DNA from: Circinella minor
Taxonomy: Eukaryota; Mucoromycota; Mucoromycetes; Mucorales; Lichtheimiaceae
Assembly (NCBI GenBank): GCA_016758965.1
Contig: JAEPRB010000006.1
Span: forward strand, 310,001-374,000
Direction of reading: 5' to 3'
Length of the DNA stretch: 64,000 nt
Below, in pieces: positions 11,699 through 23,521 of this stretch. The first letter of the stretch is position 1, and each line of letters opens with the position of its first letter. Both the position numbers and the translations under genes were made by a program. The notes beneath the pieces are model-generated. The model ran no database searches. It was not told the origin of the DNA and saw only the letters and a list, made by a program, of their open reading frames with translations.

Positions 11699-12368
11699 TT
11701 ACCATCCTCGGGCAAAAGATAAACCTCCAATAGCAAGTGTGATACCAAAAAATGCTGCACTATATAGGAAACGAATAAAACGATGACCATAACCCATTTC
11801 TGTCAAAGCAACAATGGCAGTTAAAGCAAAATAGCTATAGTATATATGTAACAGAAAGAGAAATATTATAAGCTTCATTATCTTTTTCTTCAAACAGATA
11901 GACAAATATTATATAGTTAACGCTTACATCCATGTCAAAATCATGACAGCCCTTGTCGAACCAGTACCAAAGGTGTTCAATACCAAAACACTTAATAAAA
12001 GAAGAGTGTTTTCCATTAAAACACGATGAGCATTCACCAAACGAGACTAAGGCCATTCAATATAACAAAAGATAAATTATTAATAAGTGGATGATCTACA
12101 TATATAGTCAATTTCATTGATGGATAAAGAAAAATAAACTACTTACACCAAAAGCACCTTCAGGTTTCCATTTAGCTTTCTGGGCAGAAGCTTCAGCATC
12201 TGTTTCGGCTGGAGCAGGTTTGCTATTATCTTCACCAAAGACATGACGAATAAAGTATACCAAACCCCAAAGAGTCCACTGAGTAAAGAAAGCAATCCAT
12301 GTCAATCGAACATTATTTTCATTAACAAAGGAAGTAACACTAAATCCACTGTTCGGGTTTTCATCCAT
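11699..12368 (-). CDS. Small multi-pass membrane protein, unrecognised
   Basis: Exons 12147-12368, 11928-12046 and 11699-11834 join in frame to 158 residues. I do not recognise the family. Four hydrophobic stretches are visible: near residues 25-42 (TWIAFFTQWTLWGLVYFI), about 80-103 (ENTLLLLSVLVLNTFG), about 108-125 (VMILTWIYFALTAIVAL) and about 135-152 (FLYSAAFFGITLAIGGLSF). A charged Ala/Glu/Lys-rich loop (PAPAETDAEASAQKAKWKPEG) separates the first two. The NAHRVLMENT segment before the second helix is a little like the R...N...ENT motif of MAPEG membrane enzymes, but similarity is too weak for a call. No signal peptide is evident. That the gene is real rests on three exons with good splice sites and frame continuity. 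Confidence 0.7.
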
Positions 12369-12508
12369 GGTTTATATTAAAGTGTAATGATTAGTTTTAT
12401 TAAAAAAAAATAGAGATTATAAAAGAATATATAAGTAGAAGATAAATGAATATGTACTTTTTTGTCGACACTCATTGACTTTCGACTTTTTATATTCTTT
12501 TTTCCAAA

Positions 12509-12510
<2 letters not shown>

Positions 12511-12540
<30 letters not shown>
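12511..12540. repeat. Poly-A run (30 bases)
   Basis: An uninterrupted run of 30 A on the plus strand, about 145 bp upstream of the start of the minus-strand membrane-protein gene, where it would read as poly-T. Long poly(dA:dT) tracts disfavour nucleosomes and often mark fungal promoters. Run length is also uncertain in assemblies. Confidence 0.8.
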
Positions 12541-12541
<1 letters not shown>

Positions 12542-13277
12542 GGGTGGTTAGAATCTTTTATTTTTGTGCTGCAAAAACTTGATATGCTACACAAAGTCTT
12601 GTGATGTTTGCAGCATAAAAATATAACAAAATGTTGTTGTTGTTTATTAATGAACGAAAAACTAATTGTATTATGATGATGATGAAATTATATTCTTTTC
12701 ACACGGAGCAAGTTTCTATTTTTTTTTGTACGTAAAGAAAAAAAAAGTAAATAAATAAACAAATATAAATATCGTTATCTTATTATCAAATTATATATGC
12801 AAGACCCGGAGGTTATAAAAATGTGTTATAGTGTTATGTCTTGGAGACATGCATTTCATTGTTAGGCAGACGACATTATTAACAGTCCTCTTACTTTTAC
12901 ATACAGTACATAATCGTCTAACTACAGGAAAAATAAAATAAGAATGATAACTTTATAACAACGTTTTTTATTGTACATGTTTTCATATACGGAAACGCAA
13001 AAAAAACATCATTGTCAGTTGAACAAACGATTTTTTTCTCAATTGTTGTATTACAAAAAAAAAAAAAAAAAGAGCTATGGAAAAACTGAGCTATATTTAA
13101 CCGGATCGATATCGTACTACTTACTCATAATTCAACAGCAACCAACCAACTTGTCACTTTTAATATAAAATACGTATAAAGTAATTAATCATTCCCTTTC
13201 TGTTTCTTTCTGCTATACTCTGAAAGATCCCTTTTCTTATCATTATTATTGTTTTTAGTATCAAATATATAATAGGT

Positions 13278-13475
13278 CTAGTATTTTTTTTTCGGTAATA
13301 AAAAAAAAATCATATACGTAGATGATAAAAACAAGAATAGTACGTAACTGATAGTCCTTTTTGTCGCGTTACTAAGAGGGAGAGGAGGGTCATACGGGTT
13401 TTCGTTCGGGTAATATTTATTAGTCAGTATTTGTTCAAAGTGTTTTTCCGACAACGTTGCATAGTCGCTCATCAT
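13278..13475 (-). CDS. Possible small single-span membrane protein
   Basis: An unspliced ORF of about 65 residues starts MMSDYATLSEKHFEQIL and is polar and Pro/Tyr/Asn-containing in its first two thirds. It ends in one strongly hydrophobic segment (ISYVLFLFLSSTYMIFFLLP) followed by a basic KKKY tail. The layout is that of a tail-anchored or type-II mini-protein with an ER-type dilysine-like end. Composition of the first half is less AT-driven than neighbouring chance ORFs. No family is recognised and there is no second line of evidence, so it may be fortuitous. Confidence 0.3.
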   Translation of the reverse strand: MMSDYATLSEKHFEQILTNKYYPNENPYDPPLPLSNATKRTISYVLFLFLSSTYMIFFLLPKKKY

Positions 13476-16339
13476 TATTAATGTCTTTGTATTACTCAAT
13501 TAATTCATGCGGTTTAACCAAAAATTTGCCCTACTTTTGTTTGTTTGGTTTTTTAAAGCACACATGCACATATAAACTGCTAGTTATTCATCATTGTATA
13601 TACATAACATTTTATTACAAATGTTCTTTTTTTTTATGTCACAGCAAGTTATTCCTTTATTGTTATTAAACTACTTGTTGATGCATGTATGATTAAATCG
13701 AGAAGAACCAAAAAGAAAAACATGAATATTATCGTACAGTTCTGCAGCTTTGTCGTCATCATTATCGTATTACAACAACCACGTACAGTACTTGTTGTAT
13801 TATTCTATCATTATATCTACATACCATGTGACTATAATGGGGGGTACCACGATCATTCACACGGAATTTGTTTTGAAAAAAGAATATTATTAATAAATTG
13901 TTTTGGCAGCTTGTCATTTGTATAATGCGTGTGTTGTATTCGTGTTTCGTTGCACAAGAAATCCGGCGTTTGTTTTTCCTATTGTTGTTTTTTATTATTT
14001 TGATCATTCCAAATGAGATTTTCATTCATTAAAGTGGTTTACCAAAACTACCCGTGCCACTCTTTGTTTCATTTTTTTTTTTGCCACTTTAAAATAGAAT
14101 TCTGAGATTCTTGTTTGCTTTTTTTTTTTTTTTTTTTTTTTTGCCACATATAAAGTTGACATATTTTTAATATTTGTATTGGCGCAGTAAAAGAAAAACA
14201 ATACATGTCTTTTCTTGGATTAATCAGGAATGTTGAATTTTTTTTGGTAGTACGTATTATTTTTGAAAATAATAGTAATAAATAATATCAATTGTTGTTT
14301 TTATATATAGTAGTACAACATATACCCAGTCCATCAAGACAAGTGAAAGTTTATACAATCATATTCAATTCTTTTTTAGACAATTTTTTACCAAATTGAC
14401 ATCATGACTCTTTTTTTTTTTATATTAATTCGGGAATCAACAGCCCGTAAATAAGAGATTGCATTTTTTTTTTGTGTAGTACGTTGATAAAAAGGGATCC
14501 ATGCTTTAAAATAAAATGTGTCTGCAAAATTATACCAAGTCGGTTAAATAAAAAAATGCATTTGTTTTATCAAGCTGAAACAGCAATTGTAAACGAGTAT
14601 AGTAGGATTTGTGCTGTTGCTGTTGTCGATATCTCTTTACAACGCCAATAATAGCATTTCCTATCCTTATTTTCATTTATTTCTATATACCTATGGTGGT
14701 CAAAAAAATATGTAGTAATTCCTGCGCATAAAAGCTATAATTCATTTAGCGAGACTAATATGTTAGAACGAGTCGAAAATGTATCTTTTTTTTTTAAATC
14801 TGAAGAGGAGAAAAGACCATGTTATAATAAACGGGAATATATAACAACGACAATAAAATATATTTTGTTTGTTACACGCTACTAAAACCCATGATTGTAT
14901 GTAGCTGGGCTCTTTTTTTCATGGAAGAACACATTAAGTTATACCGACTAAACTACTATTGCGTTGTACAGTATGGCCTGATGATTAACTTTCATTCCAT
15001 TAGATAGGTATATGTACAGGATTAATCTAATATCTTTTGCAAGACAGGTTATCGATTTCTGACATTAAACAAGCTACGCACAAGTCAATAAGCATAGTAA
15101 ACAAGAAAAAGGGACGCATTTGTGTGGACCATCAGAACATTCTTTTTTTTTCGTCCTAGCAACACTAATTTGATATACAGCGTAAGCTAGAAGGTGCAAT
15201 ATAGCAATAGGTAAGAACTGTGTTTTACCCCGGCTGCTGATATTAAACCGTAGTAAGATTGGAATATGAATCAAATGATCAATAACTTCAACAGATGTTT
15301 TGAAATCCAATGATTACTTTATACGTATATACACGCGATCTAAGTAAGGTAATATACGTATATATATAACACCATTAGGTTATTAAGCATCACTCATACG
15401 ATACTAAAAAAGAAAAATTAATGAAAATCCTTTTTTTTTTTTTGCTAAACACCAGGTTTATAATGTTCCCTCAAAAAATGTTCATATTTATGCAGCTAAA
15501 ATTGTTAGTTTTATTTGTATTCCAACCCCGTTTCCCTCCTTTTTTAATAAAATAAATTGAGAAGAGAAAAAAGTAATTTTATTAGTTAATATACAATATA
15601 TATGAATAATTGAAGCTATTGGAGATTTTATGGTATAGACAAAAAAAAATCTGTATTTATACGTACGAATGACTGTAACGACATTTACAGTATAAAAATA
15701 ATCATCAATCAATTGAAGTACTAGCATTGAGAAGCCATCTTATCCAGTTTACATCAATCATTATTATTATGTTTATATATCAAGTGCATGCTCTAGTTAA
15801 ATATGACCACTACAGGTGGAACTCTTTTGGTATATGTAATCTCTTTTTTTTTTTAAAAAAAAAAAAGGAAACCTTTTCTTAATTCTTTAATATAGACAAC
15901 GGTACTTGTTATGGCATAACCATGGTAGTTTGAGTCGTGTTACGTTATATAGTTTTCAAAGTTATACATACGTAATAAACATAAAACATACAACATAAAA
16001 TACAAAACTATATTTGTTTTAATTTACTTCCATTACCGTAATAAATAACATTAAAGCCAAACCTGGCCATAATAGTTGATCATTCATTAATTTACAATGA
16101 CAACAAATAATAATAGATATTCTGTTATACATAGTATTCTCCCTATCACTTGATCATAAGATATATAAAAACAAGTAAATACTTGAAAAACGAAGAAGGG
16201 GTAAAACATAATGTCATTAGTATTATTATTATTATTACAAAGAAAGAAAAAAGATGCAAGAAAGAGAGATGAGAGGATGAAAGGAAAGAAGAAAGATATC
16301 TAAACAAATTATGGTGAATTTTACAATTTTTGTTTTGTT

Positions 16340-17959
16340 TTAGTTGTTGATGACACGCATGGCAAGTTCGAAGCTATACAATTTTTTTTTAAAAAAATAA
16401 CAATAATGAAGTTAGTAACTTAACAGGTAACAAACATTTTTCTTAAGAAAAAAAAACAAAGAAATATATAAAAATAGAAATAACATTTACCCCATAAAAG
16501 TGGCAGCATTGGAAGGAGCAGCACGAAGTAAACAAGGACCAATACCACGGAAGAAACCACCAGCACCTTCAACAGCAAAGGTCTTTTTAACACAGTCCAT
16601 AGCTGAAGAATATTTGCGAGCAGCACCAAAACCATCTGTTTGCAACTTGGACTTGACAGCATCCATTGGATAAATAGTCAACCACATAGCATAACCGGCG
16701 CCAGCACCGTACAGACAAACCTCCCATGATGGTAATTCAGCACGCGAAGTAAGACCCTTCTTTTCCATCGAACGACGTACGAACCATTCGTATGCGAAAA
16801 AGTAGGCACCGTAACCTTGGAATTCACGAGCCATGGTAATACCTTGACCCTTATAAATACCTTGGATACCGTGCGAACGATAGATTTGACGAATACAATC
16901 AATAGGTCCACTGTAACCAGTACCACTGGTTTGAACTTGAAGACGGGTACGAATATGTTCTACTGGACCAGAAACAATCGAATTGGCAATACCACCTGTT
17001 GCACCAGCCAAATACAATTGTCCATTAGTCAAAGGTTGACCTTTATTATCTTGAGTGAAGCGGCGTTTCATGTATTCAACTGTAACGAATTGGATTGAGA
17101 CGCAGGCACCAATACCAACCAGTGGTGTTGTAGTTCCCTAATTTGGAAGGTAAGTGATTATATGTGAGATTTTTTTTTTTTTTTGATTTTTTTTTTTGTT
17201 CTCCTGTTTGAGCTTTTCACCGAGTCATTCCACCGTGTAAAAAATTATACATTGTGCATCACAAATAAATACATTTATGACTTGAAAAAAAAATTACCTT
17301 GTAAAAACCACGGAAGCCTTCCTTTTGATGAGTTTGACGAACACAGTCCATCATACCTTTATATACAGGGTTGGTAGTTGATTGGGTTTGTAAGCGCTAT
17401 AGTAATGATAATAAAAGTGATAACAACTTAATGATTAGAATATATCGTCCGCTTTACTTTTTTTTTTCATTGTGTTACTCTTGATCCAAAAACCTCTTTC
17501 TTGTTCCTTAATATTTTTCAAACATACCACTTTGACAGTATCGAAAGGCTATAAAACATAATAATAAAAGTCGTCAAAAAAAATTGAATTAGACATTAAT
17601 AAACCTGTTTGATAAATAAGTGTACATTTCCATGCATTATTCTTATCCTTTATCCATCAAAAATGACTCATTCCAATTTTTGATCCCTTTATTAATTTTT
17701 TCTTTCTTTTACCTGACCAACAAGAACTTGCAAAATACCACCAACGGTACCTCCAGCACAATCTTTCAAAGACTGAACAACGCCACTAGAAACGATTATA
17801 TGCGATAACAAAATAAAAAAAATTTAAGTTTTTCATTATAGTGACAGGTCAAACTATTTCCTTTTTTCTTCGCTTCTTAAACTCTTTGAATACTTTTTTT
17901 TTTACATACCTTTTTTCAGAGACAAGCTCTGGCATAACTGCGATTTCGGTGGCTGCCAT
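16340..17959 (-). CDS. YMC1: Mitochondrial carrier of the Ymc1/Ymc2 type
   Basis: Six exons (17910-17959, 17713-17785, 17528-17548, 17298-17396, 16491-17137, 16340-16373) join to 307 residues, the family length. It shows the three-repeat solute-carrier fold of the inner mitochondrial membrane. The repeat signatures are PFDTVKVRLQ (repeat 1), VEHIRTRLQ (repeat 2, with Val-Glu in place of Pro-Asp) and [11 protein letters not shown] (repeat 3), each followed by a G-x-x-G-[FI]-[FY]-[KR]-G segment ([28 protein letters not shown]). The piece [17 protein letters not shown] is characteristic of yeast Ymc1/Ymc2, carriers linked to glycine/glutamate transport and oleate-related metabolism. Substrate assignment is inferred. 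Exon 3 is only 21 nt and encodes exactly PFDTVKV. A related carnitine or ornithine carrier is the main alternative. Confidence 0.9.
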
Positions 17960-18632
17960 TGTAAATATAGAACACAAAGAAAAAAAAGTGAAAAGAAAAA
18001 GGGACGAAAAAATATGTAAAAAAAAAAAAGATTTCCATTTTAGATCATAATTTTTTTTTAAATCGGGAATTGAAAAAAATCCTGATTTTACATTTTGTGT
18101 GGAGTAAAAAAAAAGGCGACGAATTATAGGATATTATCTGTCACAGACCAGCTTGATCTTTTATAGAAATTGTCCTATAAAATTTTTATATTACGGTATA
18201 TCAATTCCATATAAAAAAACAACATCCAGTATAGTCCTTATAACTATTTTTTGCATAGTGGTCAGAATCACCCCCATTTCACAATACGCACGAGTACTAC
18301 CACTAGTTGTTATATTTATACCATTGCTTCAAGTAGAACTCTATAAATTTACTGAATAGATGGTATAGAATTATCAATAATATACAGCAACTATTAGTAT
18401 CTTTGGGCTTTAATAAGCATATTTTATATGCTCTATAATAATTTATATAACTCTACACCATCGTACTGTCGACTTCACCTGGTAAATAAACAAGATTTCT
18501 ATAATAATTACTTTCAGTTCTTTGACTAACAGCATAAATTTTGATGGTATTATAATGACGAGCTAAAATTATGAGACCATTAGTAAAGGAGAACGAGATT
18601 ATAATAACACAACTCCCCTGAGCGAGCGATTA

Positions 18633-19080
18633 ATATGTCTTTGGGAATTGCTACGGACACCCCCAAAAACATACCATATTAGGTAATTTCAACTCTTACG
18701 CACACCTCACTTTTATATTTTTTTCAAAGACCCACAACAATATGATATAATTACATCGTAATCCAGCCATTTATACAGTTATTATCGTTATATAACTTAA
18801 AAATGTTTTTTATGAAAATTATATTAGTAGCTCAACTTATTATGACAACAGTTGATAATTATTATCTTTTCTCACTATATCATTATGTGCACAAGTGGGA
18901 GTTGTAACCCTTATGAATACAAGACAAACAAGGAATATAATGTATACTTTTAATGTTACATATGAGCCGTTAAATACGCGCTATTAATGTTGATAACGCT
19001 GTTACTGTAATTTATATGGTCTTATGATAGAACTCATTTGATAACTTTTTATTTGTGGGGTGTCCATAGCAATTGCCTAT
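18633..19080. mobile_element. MITE-like element with terminal inverted repeats
   Basis: The left arm at about 18644-18664 reads GGGAATTGCTACGGACACCC. The reverse complement of the right arm at about 19055-19076 reads GGCAATTGCTATGGACACCC, so about 19 of 21 positions match in inverted orientation. The roughly 400 bp between the arms has no coding potential. Short non-coding DNA bounded by inverted repeats fits a non-autonomous DNA transposon. The exact ends and target-site duplication are not clear: TA dinucleotides lie nearby on both sides, which would suit a Tc1/mariner relative, but this is an inference. Confidence 0.5.
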
Positions 19081-20940
19081 GTCTTTGTCGTCAAGTAATT
19101 TATTGGTTACAATATGTTACTATTGATATAAGTATTAAATATATACAACACTTTTCTTCTTTAATATGTTTTCTAGCAATTTCTTTATTATTTTAGCTGT
19201 ACTTTAATCTTCTTAAAAAAGCTTAATAATTAACTTTTTATTGATACGTATTAAAATAGCAAAGAGACGAGAGTATTCTTTCAATTAGACGAAGGCAGTG
19301 AATATGGAAAAGATATTTCAAAGCTGACTAAATACAAAATCATGAACACTTTGTTCCCAGACATAAAGAAGGTGATATTAGCAAAAGTTGCGCCGCGACT
19401 TTTTTTTTTTTTTGCAACATGAACAGACAAATACATGTAAGAGAGTGAAAAAAGAGCCACTTTTGATATATAACAAGCAAAAGAAAAAGCAGTTTCCCTA
19501 TGGTGAGTGTACAATAACGATATTAAAATAGTTAGTGAAATGTATTGATGTACTACTTGTTCAGACATACAAATAATAGGTACACTTTTCGTTTACATAT
19601 AGAGCTGGCCTTTCGTAAATCTCGTCTTTATTACATGTAAAAAATCGATTTTCAAGAATCATATCATCATTAGTGTATAATAGGAAGCAGTACATGTTAT
19701 AAAACTATAAATTATATCTTGTTAAATTAGCAAAGAATGTAAAAAAAGGTAATTTTTTTGCTTGCACTGTACTCACACATAATTCGCAAAGATATAAAAT
19801 GTTTATAACAATACCATCTAATATTCACATTAAAATAGTCCATCATTTTATCGCGACTGTGATCGTTACATACTTTAGATATTTGCTCCTCATATCGGTT
19901 GTAAAAAGATAGAATATTATTTTTATACGTGTTCTGAGCTTCCTATTATGTTCAGGATGACAATATGTCGCAATCAAGTTTGAAAGAGTATCTGTTTTTG
20001 TTGGGTGCCGTTTCTCTTATCAGCTAAATACATTAATGATTGAAGTGATGTACAGTAAATATATTTTCCAGCCAGCTAAATCTTTGTACTGGAAAAAGTG
20101 GGAAGTCGTCCGCTATATCGACAGAAACACTGCCCAAGGCTGGTACGTACCATAATGTTAGTAATCACGATCAATTTCCGATGGTACGTAATGATGAATT
20201 ATCTTTTATTATTGTTAAATGCTCACTATACTTACTGTTTTCTTGGACATATTGATTTTTATTAAGAAAACTGTATTATTAAAGTAAAATGCCACAAGTG
20301 TCACCTCCTCTATGAATATAGTAAAAAGGATCTAATATGCATCATGGGTACATTATTTTATACTGTATAGAGTGCTTTTTCGGTAACTGACCTCTGTTTT
20401 TTTTATGTTTCAACAATTTAAATTTTTATTTTGAAACGGAGGAAATAAATATAACCTCTTCTACATTTAAAACCATATTTTTTTTGTGATGTTCTTTTTT
20501 TTTGTTAAGGTTACGTAAAAGTCGTTTTTCTGTATATATATTCTAACGACGGGCGGGGGATTCTTAAATTTCTATTATAAATAAGCACTTGAAAAATATC
20601 AAAGCTGTTAGAATTTCATTTGTTGTGATATTGGCTAGAAGACCGTGAATGATCTTTATATACCAGACCCTGTCTACTGCGAATGTAGATCATTACTTTT
20701 TTTCTCCGGTTTATGAATATTTACTTTTGAAAAAGAACGACCCCATTGATAATAAAATATGTTTTTTTTTTCATGCCTTATCTGCGTAGTAATAATATTG
20801 AAAATCGGTCTGCATTTTTTTTCCTTAATAAAATAGAATAATTGATGCAAAGATGTTGGTATGTTGTTTTCTATATATCACACATCTCTCTCGTTATATT
20901 AAGAAATACTTAAAAACATTCTTTCAATAATACAGTATAT

Positions 20941-20945
<5 letters not shown>

Positions 20946-20971
<26 letters not shown>
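20946..20971. repeat. TG dinucleotide microsatellite
   Basis: Thirteen TG units in tandem, about 250 bp upstream of the small secreted-protein gene. A simple repeat, possibly variable between isolates. Confidence 0.95.
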
Positions 20972-21133
20972 GTTCATAAGGGTAGTAATTTAACTAAAAA
21001 AAAGCGTACTTCTCTTCACAATGCAACTAATCACTATCACTTATGATGTTTACATCATCATTTTTTTTTTGTTCTGCGATGAAGTCTCAACACATTTCTC
21101 CAAAAAATATAAAGTATGGATTTACATAATAAA

Positions 21134-21140
21134 TATAAAA
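21134..21140 (+). promoter_or_regulatory. TATA box of the small secreted-protein gene
   Basis: TATAAAA followed by a G/C-richer stretch (aggctctgtccccc) lies 91 bp before the ATG at 21225. The CA-rich sequence between them suits a short 5' leader. A clean TATA box suggests an inducible or strongly expressed gene. Confidence 0.5.
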
Positions 21141-21224
21141 AGGCTCTGTCCCCCATTATTTCTTTCATTTGATTCATCTCAATCAAAAACAACCTAAACA
21201 AATCGCACACTTATTGTTATCATC

Positions 21225-21467
21225 ATGGCCCGTTTTTCTGTTGCAATCACCCTTTTATTGACCTTCTGTGGCGTATTGGCTTACGGCTTTCCCACTGAAA
21301 TGAAACCAGATGCTGTTGTTGCCGCTGATAATGGTGGTGTGCAAGATGTTGAAAAAGCCCTTGAAGAAGGTATTCAGGGACTTCCCAATTTTAACAAGTT
21401 GACTCAAGAACAAAAAGAAACTTTCGTCAAAGCTCTCAAGGCACAGGTCATGCCAATGATCAATTAA
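21225..21467 (+). CDS. Small secreted protein, 80 residues
   Basis: Unspliced ORF with a classical signal peptide: MARF, then a hydrophobic core SVAITLLLTFCGVLA, with likely cleavage after ALAYG-like residues near position 19-21. The mature part is about 60 residues, acidic and Cys-free, with a helical-looking tail (EKALEEGIQGLPNFNKLTQE). Codon choice is less AT-driven than surrounding DNA. I do not recognise the family. The promoter has a good TATA box, and the size and signal peptide fit a secreted effector-like or cell-wall-associated small protein. That role is only an inference. Confidence 0.8.
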   Translation: MARFSVAITLLLTFCGVLAYGFPTEMKPDAVVAADNGGVQDVEKALEEGIQGLPNFNKLTQEQKETFVKALKAQVMPMIN

Positions 21468-21880
21468 GTAATAAAAAATACAAGACCGATCATCGATAAA
21501 TCCATAGAACTTCTTTCCTTGTTAATTTAAATATTAGTTTTTGTACTTTTCTATATAACATATATTGTATTACGTCAAGAAATTTAAATTCTAGTAAATC
21601 AATAAAAAAAGTGCGTTATATTATCATTATTACTACAATAATTATATTTTGACTTTATTAAAAAAACACTTTAAAGAGTCTCTACACATGTAAAAAAAAA
21701 TTGTTATAGTTATGTAAATCACAGATAGAATAGACTTTAATCCATCTAGTTCTCGTAGCTTCTTTGTGCCTGGAAAAGAAAAAGTTTCCGAATTTGGTTT
21801 ACAAAGTCAGGCGCAGTTTCACCCAAATAACATTCTCTCTCTTTTTCTTCTGTCCCCCTTTCCAACTCAAAATATATATC

Positions 21881-23072
21881 ATGGACAGCTCAGGACCTTC
21901 AGGTAATCTTAAAATGAAGAATATAATTTATTTCTGGTTTGTTTAAATGCAATAAATTAACCGTGTCAAGGCTTTCGCAATGCTCCGGTAACAAAATTCT
22001 TGGTCCAGATAATTGGTGGTTGCTCACTAGCAGTTACATTGTTACAAAGTCGTTCAAATCCAATAGTACTACGTAATCCTGTAAGTTTTATTTAATTTAT
22101 TTTCAGAATTCTCATTTAATAAACAATATGAAAAGTAAATATGCTAAGAAATGTTTTACAATGAATTAAATAGTTATGGCGAACGTTGAGTCCTATATTA
22201 GCATTTCCAGCCATTGGTCCAGGGGTAGTTGGTACTTTTCTAATCTATCGAATGCGAGTGATTGAACGTCTTTATGGTAGTCCCAAATATGCGGTATGTT
22301 AATTATAGATACTCATATATTGATAAAATTTAAGGTTATGTTACTAAGATACCCTATTATATTATAAAAATAAGACATTTCTCTTTTTCTCCATGGCAAC
22401 ATCCCTTTTATTTCAAGTTGGATTTAAAGGGTATAATGGTCCTTATGCATTATTATTTGCTATGCTTTACCATTATCATCAACTTGTACCTATTACCTCA
22501 CAGTTTCCCGTAGCAGCAGGTGTTGTTTTGAATGATAAGATGTATGTTTATATGGCAGCTCTTCAATTACTCTTTTCGCCTACGTCTGTTGCTCCTAGTC
22601 TATGTGGTTTTGTTGCTGGTATGATGTATCATTTGGACTTGGGTGGTATTCAACGTTACCGGTTTCCTCAGTGGATTTTCCCTCGTAGAAAACCTCCAAC
22701 ATCAACACCTAGTGTTCCTGGTGGTCCACCATCTTCAAGACTTCGACGTCAACAACCCCGACATGTATCAGCATCACCACCACAGCAACAGCGTCAACAG
22801 GTTTGTAATCTTTATTATTATTATTTTGGAACTGATGAGGCAAGAAAGAAAGTACAAGAGAAGAATTAATAACTTTTTTTCTGGGGTGATGTGTGAAAAA
22901 AACACCGATTTTTTTTAATTAGTCTGTCGTGTCTGAAGAAAATGTAAATGCAGTTGCTAATATGTTTCCTGATCATTCACGCGATGCAGTGACAAGTGCA
23001 TTAGTAACTGCACGAAATGACATGAACCGAGCTGCCGAAATCTTATTGACTAGTGCACCTCAACAATCATAA
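21881..23072 (+). CDS. UBAC2/Dsc2-like rhomboid pseudoprotease with C-terminal UBA/CUE-like domain
   Basis: Exons 21881-21902, 21971-22080, 22174-22293, 22375-22800 and 22923-23072 join to 275 residues. After a short MDSSGPSG start there are about five to six hydrophobic segments arranged like the rhomboid-like membrane domain of UBAC2 and yeast/fission-yeast Dsc2. They include FLVQIIGGCSLAVTLL, ILAFPAIGPGVVGTFLIY, FLFFSMATSLLFQVG and the GPYALLFAMLYHYH stretch. A Pro/Ser/Arg/Gln-rich linker follows. Residues about 227-272 form a three-helix ubiquitin-binding (UBA/CUE-like) domain (NVNAVANMFPDHSRDAVTSA, ending with AAEILLTS). Known homologs sit in the ER/Golgi membrane in ubiquitin-ligase complexes for protein quality control. 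No catalytic Ser/His pair of active rhomboids is apparent. The first coding exon is only 22 nt. Confidence 0.82.
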
Positions 23073-23521
23073 TCTCAATTGTTTTTTTTAACAAATAAAC
23101 ATATATAACAGCCTCCCCCCCCCCTTTTTTTTTATTACATTAATGGTTTAATCCGCCATCGATTAAATAAAACTCTATATCCAAATATTATATATATATA
23201 TTGATATATTTTTTATATACGATAAAAAGGTAAATATATGGAAAAAAAAGAAATGATGTTATAAAATAAAAATGATGGGGTCTGTGAACGAGTGAGTGAG
23301 TCTGTGGTGATAATTGATGGGTGTAGTATAATAGTAATAATAATAATAGTATGCTTTGTAATTATTCATGAGCGAGTATGTTTCTATTATTATCAAATTT
23401 AATAATATAAAAATATGTGGTTAGAAATGCTGAATGTTATTAAAAGTAATAATAATAATAATAACTGATAATTCAACCATTTCCCACCCTCCAAAACACA
23501 CATAAACATATATATAAAATA
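23073..23521. other. Convergent 3' intergenic region
   Basis: Spacer between two convergent genes. It holds C-run and T-run stretches near 23110-23140, TA-rich repeats and a TAA/AAT triplet microsatellite (about 23333-23349 and 23449-23463). No gene seen. Confidence 0.5.

Larger units (their letters stand above)
12369..16339. other. AT-rich gene-poor region of about 4 kb
   Basis: No confident gene. The region begins with a run of 30 A at 12511-12540 in the promoter of the membrane-protein gene. Many T and A runs of 10-20 bases follow (for example 14120-14142), and short ORFs on both strands overlap each other. One unspliced ORF (13278-13475) is listed separately as a weak candidate. No tRNA, rRNA or transposase motif was seen. 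Confidence 0.55.
17960..21224. other. Gene-poor region of about 3.3 kb
   Basis: No supported coding gene. ORFs such as 18153-18359 and 19281-19568 lack motifs and have AT-driven amino acid composition. The stretch contains one MITE-like inverted-repeat structure near 18.63-19.08 kb and a TG microsatellite just before the secreted-protein promoter. Nothing else stands out. Confidence 0.5.

Noticed and set aside
13762..14025. 87-residue minus-strand ORF
   Set aside because: Asn/Ile/Lys-rich, overlaps a plus-strand ORF, no domain or leader; typical chance frame.
15074..15310. 78-residue minus-strand ORF with hydrophobic stretch
   Set aside because: No second exon, no recognised motif, and flanks have no promoter-like or conserved features.
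19281..19568. 95-residue minus-strand ORF in the desert
   Set aside because: Composition follows the AT content, includes an A-run-encoded Lys tract, no homology recognised.
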